From JANXQG01 sp963775975 (GTDB taxonomy: Bacteria; Planctomycetota; Planctomycetia; Pirellulales; Thermoguttaceae), in the NCBI GenBank assembly GCA_963775975.1, contig CAVZKX010000001.1, forward strand, positions 496,001 to 560,000: DNA of 64,000 nucleotides, in the 5' to 3' direction. Position numbers and translations under genes: made by a program. Positions 34,530 to 41,915 of this stretch are shown in pieces. Positions within the stretch are counted from its first letter, which is position 1; each line of letters begins with the position of its first letter. Below the pieces are notes generated by a model. It was not told the origin of the DNA. It saw nothing but the letters and a program-made list of their open reading frames with translations, and searched no databases.

Positions 34530-36032
34530 GTGAACGAGACCGGAAAACTGAATTTCGAGAAATGCGCATTGGCCAGCGGGCTGTTGACCGTTCAGCAGCT
34601 CGAAGAGGCCCGCGCGGCCATTCGCGCCGACAAACATGCGGCCGGCGTGCCTGCCGGCACGGAGTTTTCCGACAAGGAGCTTTCCGATAAAGCTCTCTCG
34701 CTCGGTTATTTGAACCCCTGGCAGGCCAAGCAACTGCTTGACGGGCGGACCAAATTCACGCTCGGCAAGTACCGCATCGTCGATTGGCTGGGCCAAGGCG
34801 GCATGGGCCACGTCTTCAAGGCCGAGGACCAGATGAAGCGGATGGTTGCTATCAAGGTGCTCCCCCGCGACCGCACGACGCCGGAGGCCATCGCCAACTT
34901 CACCCGCGAAATCGTGGCCCTTAGCAGCCTCAGCCATCCGAAACTCGTCCGCGCCTTGGACGCCGACAAAGACAACAGCGTGAACTACTTGGTGACGGAA
35001 TATGTGCCCGGCGCCGATCTGCGAAAGCTCGTCCGCCGCAACGGGCCCTTGAGCATGGAGGCCGCCTCGAATATCATCTCGCAGGTCGCCGAGGGCCTGC
35101 AACACGCGCACGAAAAGGGCATCATCCATCGCGACGTGAAGCCGGGCAACGTGCTGGTAACTCCCGACGGCGACGCAAAGCTTTCGGATCTTGGCCTGGC
35201 AGGTCCGATGTATGGCGACGCCGAAAACGATCCGCGGCACGGCAAAATCGTCGGCACGGCCGATTACCTATCGCCCGATCACATCAACGAGCCCTGGAAC
35301 CCGATGCCAGCGTGGGACATTTACGCGTTGGGCTGCACTCTTTACTACGCGACGACGGGCAAAGTACCCTTTCCCGGCGGCACGACCCAAGACAAGGCCA
35401 ATTCCCATCGCGACGCCACGAAAAAGCCGTTGGACCCGCGGCGAATGAACCATCTTTTGAGCGATCCGTTCGTCGACGTGATTGCGGATATGATGGCCAA
35501 GGAGGCGTCGCAGCGAATTGCCACGGCCGCCGAAGTCATCGAGCGGCTTGCGCCATGGGCGCGGGAATTTCAACGCAAGCGGTCGGCTGTTCCCGGTGCG
35601 GCCGCGATGCCAAGCTTCGAGCCGCCGCCAAGCAACGTTCCGATTTCGGCGTCGCCGCTCTCGGCCACGCCCTACGCCCCGCTTGGCGAGCCCGGTCCGC
35701 TTCCACTGCCGCCCAGCCCGGCGGACGCTTATCGGTTTGCAGTTCCCGTGGTTCCACCGCCGTTGGTTGCGCAGCCGGTTCCCGGCTGGGACTGGGAGGG
35801 CTCGTCGGGCGGCGACTCGCCCGTCACATCGGCCGAATCGCTCCTGCGCGACACGCTGCCCGATCTGCCGGCCGGGTTAGAGGCATCCTCGGAAAGCGAA
35901 GTGAGCATCCGCATGATCGTCGCGCCGCCGCGGCGGATCCCGCTTTGGCTGCTGATGTCGCTGGTGTTGACGCCGGTCGTGCTTGCGGGGTTTGTGCTCT
36001 TATTGCTTTGGCTGCGGGATATGGCGCCATGA
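34530..36032 (+). CDS. Membrane-anchored Ser/Thr protein kinase
   Basis: A 500-residue protein; start GTG 34530. An N-terminal helical segment (LNFEKCALASGLLTVQQLEE ... LGYLNPWQAKQLL) precedes the kinase domain, as in other planctomycete Hanks-type kinases. The kinase has the glycine loop LGQGGMGHVF, lysine in MVAIKVL, catalytic loop IIHRDVKPGN, DLG in place of DFG, and GTADYLSPDH. A Pro/Ala-rich linker follows, and a single helix at the C-terminus (WLLMSLVLTPVVLAGFVLLLLW) anchors it with only a few residues beyond, so no sensor domain is present outside. Its stop abuts the convergent yacP-like gene with no spacer. Confidence 0.93.
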   Translation: MNETGKLNFEKCALASGLLTVQQLEEARAAIRADKHAAGVPAGTEFSDKELSDKALSLGYLNPWQAKQLLDGRTKFTLGKYRIVDWLGQGGMGHVFKAEDQMKRMVAIKVLPRDRTTPEAIANFTREIVALSSLSHPKLVRALDADKDNSVNYLVTEYVPGADLRKLVRRNGPLSMEAASNIISQVAEGLQHAHEKGIIHRDVKPGNVLVTPDGDAKLSDLGLAGPMYGDAENDPRHGKIVGTADYLSPDHINEPWNPMPAWDIYALGCTLYYATTGKVPFPGGTTQDKANSHRDATKKPLDPRRMNHLLSDPFVDVIADMMAKEASQRIATAAEVIERLAPWAREFQRKRSAVPGAAAMPSFEPPPSNVPISASPLSATPYAPLGEPGPLPLPPSPADAYRFAVPVVPPPLVAQPVPGWDWEGSSGGDSPVTSAESLLRDTLPDLPAGLEASSESEVSIRMIVAPPRRIPLWLLMSLVLTPVVLAGFVLLLLWLRDMAP

Positions 36033-36566
36033 CTAGCGTTCGCGTTTCTTGCGAGCGGGCTTCGTCTCATCGAGGCCGAACTCCCGCATCCAAAATTGCA
36101 CGTCTTCATCCAGCAGCGGACCGGCCGGACGTTCCGGTCCATCGGCGGCCGCCGCATGGCGTTCCTTGCGAGCCCGCAGAATCTCGGCATACCGAACGTC
36201 GCTATCGACCGCCCGCGCGCGGCGGCGTTTGGCTGCGCGCTGGATGCGATGGTCGCTGGAGACGACGGTCAACTGGCGCAGCGCGCTGTCCGCGCGAATC
36301 AGTTCTTCGATCAGCGTATCGGCATCGTCTTCTTGTGCCGCGAAGCGGACGACAAGGCCCTTGTGCCGCGTCTCTCGAGGCAATCCCCATGGCGGATCGT
36401 GGGCGTCAAATACGACGACTGTCCGCGGCACATCGTCAGGATCGAGCGATTCGGCCAGGAAGTTCAAGAGCGCCAGCCGGGCTTTTTCCAGACTGGCCTT
36501 CCCCCGCGCCGACACCGGCACGTTGGCCACGTTCAACAGGTTGTAACCGTCGATCAGGAAGGGCAT
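36033..36566 (-). CDS. YacP-like NYN domain ribonuclease
   Basis: A 177-residue protein starting at ATG 36566 (MPFLIDGYNLLN). It has the NYN/PIN-type acidic residues: Asp in LIDGYNLL, Asp in VVVFDAHDPP, EEDADTLIEELI-like segment (AAQEDDADTLIEELI), and SSDHRIQRAAKRRRAR. YacP/Rae1-like enzymes cleave RNA, in Bacillus on ribosomes. The C-terminal tail is basic (ETKPARKKRER). The start overlaps the end of pyrC by 13 bp, so it is the third gene of a pyrB-pyrC-yacP unit. Confidence 0.85.
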   Translation of the reverse strand: MPFLIDGYNLLNVANVPVSARGKASLEKARLALLNFLAESLDPDDVPRTVVVFDAHDPPWGLPRETRHKGLVVRFAAQEDDADTLIEELIRADSALRQLTVVSSDHRIQRAAKRRRARAVDSDVRYAEILRARKERHAAAADGPERPAGPLLDEDVQFWMREFGLDETKPARKKRER

Positions 36567-37849
36567 GTAGTCCGATTCAACTTTACTTTTCCGCCCACCA
36601 CGACGACCTCCGCCCGGCCTTGCAATTCCCAGCCGGCGAAAGGCGTGTTGCTGCTCTTGGACCGCATTTGAGCCGGATCGACCTTCCAGCGAACCTCGGG
36701 GTCGATGACCGTGATGTCGGCGTCCGCGCCGATCGCCAGCGTGCCCTTTTTGAGGTTCACGACCCGCGCCGGATTGATCGTCAGCTTGGCAATCGCCGTG
36801 GGCCAGTCGAGATGGCCGGGCTTGATGAGTTGCGTCACCACCAGCCCCAACGAAGTCTCCAGCCCAGTGATGCCGAAGGGCGCCTGGTCGAGCTCCTGCA
36901 TCTTCTTTTCCTTGGGATGCGGCGCGTGGTCGCAAGCGATGCAGTCGATCGTGCCGTCCTTGATGCCGGAGATGATCGTCTCGACGTGCTCCTTGCCGCG
37001 GAGCGGCGGGTGCATCTTGTAATTGGAATCGAACGATCGCATGCACTCGTCGGTGAGCGTGAAGTGGTGCGGCGTGACCTCGGCGGTTACGCGGATGCCG
37101 CGCGATCGGGCACGCCGCAGTATCTCGACGCCGCCGGCGGTGGAAAGGTGCATGATGTGCAGCCGGCCGCCGGTGGCCTCGGCCAGGGAAACGTCGCGGC
37201 CGATCATCACATCCTCAGCCGCCGCCGGAATGCCCTGCAGGCCGAGCGTGAGCGAGACGAGCCCCTCGTGCATTACGCCCTTCTGGCTCAGCTCACGAAC
37301 CTCGCAGTGGTTCATCACCGGCTTGTCGAACATCAAGCAGTACTCGAACGCCCGCCGCATCAGCTCGGCGTCGTAGACCGGCGCGCCGTCATCGCTGAAG
37401 CCGACCGCGCCGGCCTCGACCAACTGGCCAATCTCCGCGAGCTGCTTGCCTTCGCGGTTGTGGCTAACGCAGGCGACGACGAAAACATTGCAGTGCCCTT
37501 TCTGCGCGGCCGTCTGGCGGATCAGCTCGACGGTGCCTTGCGTATCGATGGGCGGATCGGTGTTTGGCATGCAGGCCACCGAAGTGAAACCGCCGTTGAC
37601 CGCCGCTGCTGTGCCCGTCTCGATCGTCTCGGCGTCCTCAAAGCCGGGCTCGCGGAGGTGGACGTGGATATCGATCAGGCCCGGCGCGACGATCCGTCCC
37701 GCGGCGTCAATGACTTGTGTCGATCCGTCCGACGGCACCGCGACATCGTAGGCCGAAATCTTTCCGTCGACCACCAGCAGGTTAGTCGCGCGGTCCATAT
37801 TCTGGCTTGGATCGATGACGCGGCCGTTGGTAATTAATAGCTTTGACAT
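36554..37849 (-). CDS. pyrC: Dihydroorotase
   Basis: The enzyme cyclises carbamoyl-aspartate to dihydroorotate in pyrimidine synthesis. This 431-residue protein is the type I form: zinc ligands in DIHVHLREPG, conserved ACMPNTDPP, MNHCEVRELS, GGRLHIMHLSTAGGVE and the catalytic aspartate in CIACDHAPHPKEKK. It follows pyrB on the minus strand after a 91-bp spacer and overlaps yacP downstream. Type I dihydroorotases often associate physically with aspartate carbamoyltransferase, which fits the adjacency. Confidence 0.95.
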   Translation of the reverse strand: MSKLLITNGRVIDPSQNMDRATNLLVVDGKISAYDVAVPSDGSTQVIDAAGRIVAPGLIDIHVHLREPGFEDAETIETGTAAAVNGGFTSVACMPNTDPPIDTQGTVELIRQTAAQKGHCNVFVVACVSHNREGKQLAEIGQLVEAGAVGFSDDGAPVYDAELMRRAFEYCLMFDKPVMNHCEVRELSQKGVMHEGLVSLTLGLQGIPAAAEDVMIGRDVSLAEATGGRLHIMHLSTAGGVEILRRARSRGIRVTAEVTPHHFTLTDECMRSFDSNYKMHPPLRGKEHVETIISGIKDGTIDCIACDHAPHPKEKKMQELDQAPFGITGLETSLGLVVTQLIKPGHLDWPTAIAKLTINPARVVNLKKGTLAIGADADITVIDPEVRWKVDPAQMRSKSSNTPFAGWELQGRAEVVVVGGKVKLNRTTCPS

Positions 37850-37858
37850 AGCTCAACA

Positions 37859-37935
37859 TTCAAGTTTCAATGTTCAATGTACAATGTCCAATGTTCAACG
37901 ACGTTTGTACATTGAACCTTGTACATTGAACATTC
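37859..37935. repeat. AT-rich degenerate inverted repeat between pyrB and pyrC
   Basis: Tandem degenerate copies of TTCAATGT/ACAATGT run from 37866 to 37897, followed after ACGACGT by their inverted counterpart TACATTGAACCTTGTACATTGAACATT in two pieces. The stretch is clearly more AT-rich than its surroundings and would form a long imperfect hairpin in the pyrBC transcript. I see this kind of CAATGTTCAATG repeat as a separate family from the GC-rich palindromes. Confidence 0.8.
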
Positions 37936-37940
37936 ATCGC

Positions 37941-38906
37941 TCATCTCTTTCCCGCTAAAAGCCACAACACGGCCATCCGCACGGCAACGCCATTGGTCAC
38001 TTGGTCCAAAATCGCCGACTGCGGGCCGTCGGCCACGTCGGGCGTCACCTCCACGCCGCGGTTGATCGGCCCCGGCGCGAGGATCAATACGTCGGGCTTC
38101 GTCCGCGCCAGCCGCTGGCCGTTCATCGTATAAAGATGAGCGTACTCCCGGACCGATGGAAAGGGCCGCGTCGCCTGCCGCTCGAATTGGATGCGGAGCA
38201 AGTTGAGCACATCGACCCGCGGCAGGATTTCGTCCAGGCTGTAGGAATACTCCACGCCGAGTTCCGCCCAATGCCGCGAGACGAGCGTCGAGGGGCCGCA
38301 GACGATCACGTGGGCGCCAAGCTTTTTCAGGCCCCAGATATTCGACCGGGCCGTGCGGCTAAAAAGGATATCGCCCACCAGCGCCACGGTTAGCCCGGCG
38401 ATGCGGCCGCGGCGCTGACGGATCGTCATGATGTCGAGCAGGCCTTGTGTGGGATGCTCGTGCGCCCCATCGCCGGCGTTGACCACCGAGCACCGCAAGT
38501 TTTGCGAAAGTAGGTGCGGGCTGCCTGGCGTGTGGTGCCGCACGATCATCACGTCGACGCCCATCGCTTCTAGGTTCTTGGCCGTGTCGATGAATGTCTC
38601 GCCTTTGGCGAGGCTGCTGCTGCCGGCGGTGAAGTCGAGGGTATCAGCCCCCAGCCGCCGCGCGGCCAGCGCGAAGCTCGTCTTCGTACGCGTTGAATTC
38701 TCGAAAAAAAGATTGCAGCATGTCGTGCCGGCAAGCGCAACGACCTTCCGTCCGCCTTCGTCCAGGAGGCGGCGAAAGACAGCCGCCTTGTCGAGCACCA
38801 GCGTGATTTCTTCAGCCGTGAGGTCTTCCAGGCCGAGCAGATGCCGGCGCGTCCAAAACGGCGGCACGTCGCCTAGCTCCTCCAGGATTTCCGCTTCGCT
38901 CGTCAT
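37941..38906 (-). CDS. pyrB: Aspartate carbamoyltransferase, catalytic subunit
   Basis: The enzyme forms carbamoyl-aspartate, the first committed pyrimidine step. ATG 38906 (MTSEAEILEELGDVPPFW) gives 321 residues, close to the family norm; residues upstream of it look non-coding. Motifs: carbamoyl phosphate loop FENSTRTKTSF, HHTPGSPHLL, HEHPTQGLLDIMTI, and APGPINRGVEV near the end. Catalytic chains in organisms without PyrI work alone; no pyrI is in the window. It leads the pyrB-pyrC-yacP unit. Confidence 0.95.
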   Translation of the reverse strand: MTSEAEILEELGDVPPFWTRRHLLGLEDLTAEEITLVLDKAAVFRRLLDEGGRKVVALAGTTCCNLFFENSTRTKTSFALAARRLGADTLDFTAGSSSLAKGETFIDTAKNLEAMGVDVMIVRHHTPGSPHLLSQNLRCSVVNAGDGAHEHPTQGLLDIMTIRQRRGRIAGLTVALVGDILFSRTARSNIWGLKKLGAHVIVCGPSTLVSRHWAELGVEYSYSLDEILPRVDVLNLLRIQFERQATRPFPSVREYAHLYTMNGQRLARTKPDVLILAPGPINRGVEVTPDVADGPQSAILDQVTNGVAVRMAVLWLLAGKR

Positions 38907-39142
38907 GTAGCCCCGTTTCTTTGGTGAGCAGCTTCCGAGTTGGGAAACCATTATAGGGTTGGCGGCCTCGAGCGGGGAGTGGGGAGGCCGCATACCGCTA
39001 TAAACGCGATATCCGGCGGGATCGGGCCCGTTACAGACTACGCAGGAAGTGTGCGCGGCGTCGCTCAAGGAATGGCTGATTGCACCCCGTTACTGTGTCC
39101 GATCACACACTCGAAGACAGCAAACTCGCAAATGGAGTAGTT

Positions 39143-39427
39143 ATGAAGCGATTCACCTTGTCGATCGTGATCCTCATTGCCTTGGCCGCTGCCGAAGTTC
39201 GTGCCCTGCCGCTGGTGCCGGGCAATGAGGCGCAGGAGCGCTACGAACAGAACGTCGCCCAGCGGTTCGACCCGTATCCCTCGGTCGGATTCGGTCCGGA
39301 GGTTGTTGGCGGCCGGCCGCGGGAATACATGACGCCACGGGCAGAGGTTCTTCAAGTCCAGAAGCGGCTGCCGCCCGGGACGGTGAATCGGCCGTTCGGC
39401 AGGCTATTCTTTCATCGGGCCAAGTGA
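39143..39427 (+). CDS. Small secreted protein of unknown function
   Basis: A 94-residue protein starting MKRFTLSIVILIALAAAEVRA, a typical signal peptide with cleavage after VRA. GGAG at about 39134-39137 supports the ATG at 39143. The mature part is short and Pro/Arg-rich (FDPYPSVGFGPEVVGGRPREY) and ends PPGTVNRPFGRLFFHRAK. I do not recognise a family with confidence. It is divergent from pyrB. Confidence 0.65.
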   Translation: MKRFTLSIVILIALAAAEVRALPLVPGNEAQERYEQNVAQRFDPYPSVGFGPEVVGGRPREYMTPRAEVLQVQKRLPPGTVNRPFGRLFFHRAK

Positions 39428-39509
39428 TTTGACGGGTCCGGGGCCGGGCTTGAGCTGGCGGCTTGCGACGGAGTAAAATGAAATAACCGTCGAGAAATGG
39501 AGCGCGCCA

Positions 39510-39734
39510 ATGCGAATGACCCTTGAAGAGTATCGAGTCCGATTTCCCGACCGTCGACCGCCCGTGCCACAGGAGTATGCCGGGCAGTGGCTGGCGTGGA
39601 ACAAAGACCATAGTGAAATCGTCGCACACGGCCTCACTTTGGACGAAGTGTCGAACTTGGCTGTCCAACGCGGCTGCGATGATCCGGTCTTCCAGAAGAT
39701 TCCGCGCGGGCCATTCATTGGCGGCCGGTTATGA
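39510..39734 (+). CDS. Small DUF5678-like protein
   Basis: A 74-residue soluble protein: LEEYRVRFPDRRPPVP, then YAGQWLAWNKDHSEIVAHG, LTLDEVSNLA and DDPVFQKIP. The pattern Y-x-G-[EQ]-W-[VL]-A-[WL] with a following D/N-turn and I-V-A-x-G is that of the DUF5678 group, which is often coded beside a retropepsin-like aspartic protease. Here the next gene is exactly that and overlaps by 4 bp. ATG 39510 or 39516 may be the start. Confidence 0.72.
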   Translation: MRMTLEEYRVRFPDRRPPVPQEYAGQWLAWNKDHSEIVAHGLTLDEVSNLAVQRGCDDPVFQKIPRGPFIGGRL

Positions 39735-40192
39735 GGTTTGATTACGCGTGCAATATCTCCGCGGTAACGGATTCGGGCGACTTTTTGACCGTCTTTCGAC
39801 CGGAGATACAAATCAGGATTCATGGGCCGCTCGGTTCGAAGTTATTTGACGCGTTGGTCGACACGGGCTCTGACAATACCATCTTTCCGGCATCGGCGGC
39901 GCGGCTGCTTGGAATTCGAGTTGTTCGCGCGACAGGTCCCGACGCGCAGGCATTTGGCGGCCAGGAAATTGCTCTTTCATACGCCGAGGTCGAATTGGAA
40001 CTGATCCACTCGGACGGCAATCTGCGCTGGCCCGCGCCTGCTTATTTCCTCGCCGAGGACGCGAAGGAGGAGACTGTCCTTCTCGGCCGAGATGGGTTCT
40101 TGGAATACTTCACAGCAACATTCATCGGCGATGAGTTTGCGCTCGAATTGCAGCCAAATGAGTATTTGCCAGGAATGACCGCGCCACATTGA
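39731..40192 (+). CDS. Retropepsin-like aspartic protease domain protein
   Basis: A 153-residue single-domain protein. The catalytic aspartate motif is FDALVDTGSDNTIFP (D-T-G-S/A), at about residues 41-55, and the flap and hydrophobic strands follow (EIALSYAEVELELI, AYFLAEDAKEETVLLGRDGFLEYF, where L-L-G-R-D-G-F mirrors the second retropepsin motif). One such domain would work as a dimer. It is translationally coupled (ATGA) to the DUF5678-like gene, suggesting a functional pair. Confidence 0.85.
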   Translation: MRFDYACNISAVTDSGDFLTVFRPEIQIRIHGPLGSKLFDALVDTGSDNTIFPASAARLLGIRVVRATGPDAQAFGGQEIALSYAEVELELIHSDGNLRWPAPAYFLAEDAKEETVLLGRDGFLEYFTATFIGDEFALELQPNEYLPGMTAPH

Positions 40193-40273
40193 TTGCGACC
40201 GATAGTCGTATCTGCGATAATGACGCCCGTCAGTCATTGTTGCAATCTGTTCTGCTAGAAGTCGGATGGCATT

Positions 40274-40528
40274 ATGGGATCGTGCTGCTATTCGCCGACC
40301 AAGAGGGATTTCCTTTGGTGGTACTGGCTGCTGCTGGCCAGCATTGTCGGAATCCCCATGCTCCTCGCGGTGCTCTACGTCGCCAATGCGCCCGCTGCCG
40401 ATGAGGAAGCTAAGAAGAAGCGGGGAAGGACTGCCGCATGGATATTCTGGGGCGGCAGCGTCGTCGTGGCGATTGCGACGTTCTTCGTCGTAATCGGGAC
40501 GCTGAAATTCATTTTACTCGGACGGTGA
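40274..40528 (+). CDS. Small two-helix membrane protein
   Basis: An 84-residue protein with two hydrophobic helices (LWWYWLLLASIVGIPMLLAVLYVA and AAWIFWGGSVVVAIATFFVV in part) joined by a charged loop (ADEEAKKKRGRT). No known motif. The ATG at 40274 is followed by two cysteines (MGSCCYSP), which may or may not matter. It precedes another small membrane protein gene on the same strand. Confidence 0.6.
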   Translation: MGSCCYSPTKRDFLWWYWLLLASIVGIPMLLAVLYVANAPAADEEAKKKRGRTAAWIFWGGSVVVAIATFFVVIGTLKFILLGR

Positions 40529-40574
40529 GCCTGGTCCGCAATGGAGGATTTACGGGTACAGCATTGGCTGGGAG

Positions 40575-40946
40575 GTGCTCGCAGTCCAGTTCTTCTTTGC
40601 CACAGTCGCCGCCATTATCGGCGACGGACTTGTGCGCAAGAGGCTGTGGTACAAGAGGATTCCTTTATTCGTGACTTGGATTGCGGCATACGTCTTTTTT
40701 TTCGTGATCTTGTACTTTGTCGGTCTTGGATTTCGCCGTCCGGCAATCCACGCCATGCAGTTCATGGCATGTATGTTGCCGGCGCACTTTTGGAATGCGT
40801 TTAGGGAATCGCCGGAACCCGCGCCTGCCTGGAAGGTTCTGTGGGCCTTTCTTGCCGCCTCGAGTTTCTTTTTCCTCGTATCATACTTTGGCGAGGATTT
40901 TGCGCAGTTCGTCTGCGGAACCTTGCACGTGGGAACGGTGAAGTGA
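40575..40946 (+). CDS. Small polytopic membrane protein, true start probably frameshifted
   Basis: From the GTG at 40575 the protein is 123 residues with four hydrophobic segments (VQFFFATVAAIIGDG, LFVTWIAAYVFFFVILYFVGLGF, MQFMACMLPAHFW, FLAASSFFFLVSYF). Upstream in the same frame there is natural-looking sequence (RIYGYSIGWEV) without an in-frame ATG; removing one G at 40544 would join it to an ATG at 40541 (M-RIYGYSIGWEV). The gene's stop overlaps the methyltransferase GTG start. No function recognised. Confidence 0.6.
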   Translation: MLAVQFFFATVAAIIGDGLVRKRLWYKRIPLFVTWIAAYVFFFVILYFVGLGFRRPAIHAMQFMACMLPAHFWNAFRESPEPAPAWKVLWAFLAASSFFFLVSYFGEDFAQFVCGTLHVGTVK

Positions 40947-41752
40947 CCGCGATCGCCTTGCAATGCAAAGAAACGGTCCAATCGGAGGCGCTTTATAGAA
41001 AGGTAGCGCCTCGCTACGACACCGTGTTCGAGCGGGCCATTCTGGCGGAAAGCCGTCTCACTGAAGTGCTTCGCGGTTGCATGACCGATCGCGTCGTGCT
41101 TGATCTGGCCTGCGGCAATGGCCGGTGGCTGGACCGTTTTCGGCCCGCGACATATGTAGGGCTCGACATCAGCGCCGCCATGCTAGACGAGGCGCGGAAG
41201 CGCTACCCCGACGCACGTTTCCTCCAGGCGGACATGACAAAACTGCCTTTGCCAGACGGCAGTTTCGACGGCGTGATTTCCATGTTCGGCGCTATGGGGC
41301 ACTTGCCGCTTTCAGGCCAGAAGGCCATGGTTCGCGAGGTCTGGCGAGTCTTGCGGCCCGGCGGGTTAGCGGTGCTCACTAACGGGAACGTCTGGTCGCC
41401 ATTCAACGTGCCCACGACGATTACCGGCGGACGGGTGCGCATTGAAGGCGTGCGGGTTCGCGTCCACTCTACGACTCCGCGCAAATTCGCGCGGTTACTA
41501 TCGGGTTTCCGTCTCTTGCGGCTGGAAAGCTACGACTATTCGTACTTGCCCATCACGCCGCTGAAGTTCGCGGCATGTCTGCTAGGCAGGGATCATCGCG
41601 CGATTTATAGCCGCTGGATGGACGTCTTCAACCATTGCCGCTACATCCCCACAATGCGATGGTTCGGAAAGCAGTTGCTGGCGGTCTGCGAGAAAGTCGA
41701 GGAAGCGACGGAGCCCGGACTGCCGCACCATAAACGGGCCGCCCCTCGCTAG
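40943..41752 (+). CDS. Class I SAM-dependent methyltransferase
   Basis: A 269-residue protein. The start is GTG 40943, overlapping the upstream stop (GTGA); codons further upstream belong to the membrane protein in another frame. The methyltransferase fold is shown by motif I VVLDLACGNGRWL, VGLDISAAMLDEA, ADMTKLPLPDGSFDGVISMF and the post-motif REVWRVLRPGGLAVLT. The substrate is unknown. A C-terminal part (YIPTMRWFGKQLLAVCEKVEE) is less conserved. Confidence 0.85.
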   Translation: MTAIALQCKETVQSEALYRKVAPRYDTVFERAILAESRLTEVLRGCMTDRVVLDLACGNGRWLDRFRPATYVGLDISAAMLDEARKRYPDARFLQADMTKLPLPDGSFDGVISMFGAMGHLPLSGQKAMVREVWRVLRPGGLAVLTNGNVWSPFNVPTTITGGRVRIEGVRVRVHSTTPRKFARLLSGFRLLRLESYDYSYLPITPLKFAACLLGRDHRAIYSRWMDVFNHCRYIPTMRWFGKQLLAVCEKVEEATEPGLPHHKRAAPR

Positions 41753-41915
41753 TTTCGCGGCGAACGATTACAATTGTGGAAAGTCCTGGATATGCTCCAC
41801 GGCCAACCCACCTAAAAGGCCCGCGAGTTGACACCTATGTGTTTATTCCCCGCCGGCCGAGAACTGGCCTAGTTTTCCTCCCCGTAGACGTTTCCTTGAG
41901 CGAAGGAGGTCTCCC

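Noticed and set aside
35312..37837. 841-codon plus-strand frame across kinase, yacP and pyrC
   Set aside because: It runs out of frame through the kinase and antisense through two enzymes; no motif of its own. Long stop-free frames are common in DNA this GC-rich.
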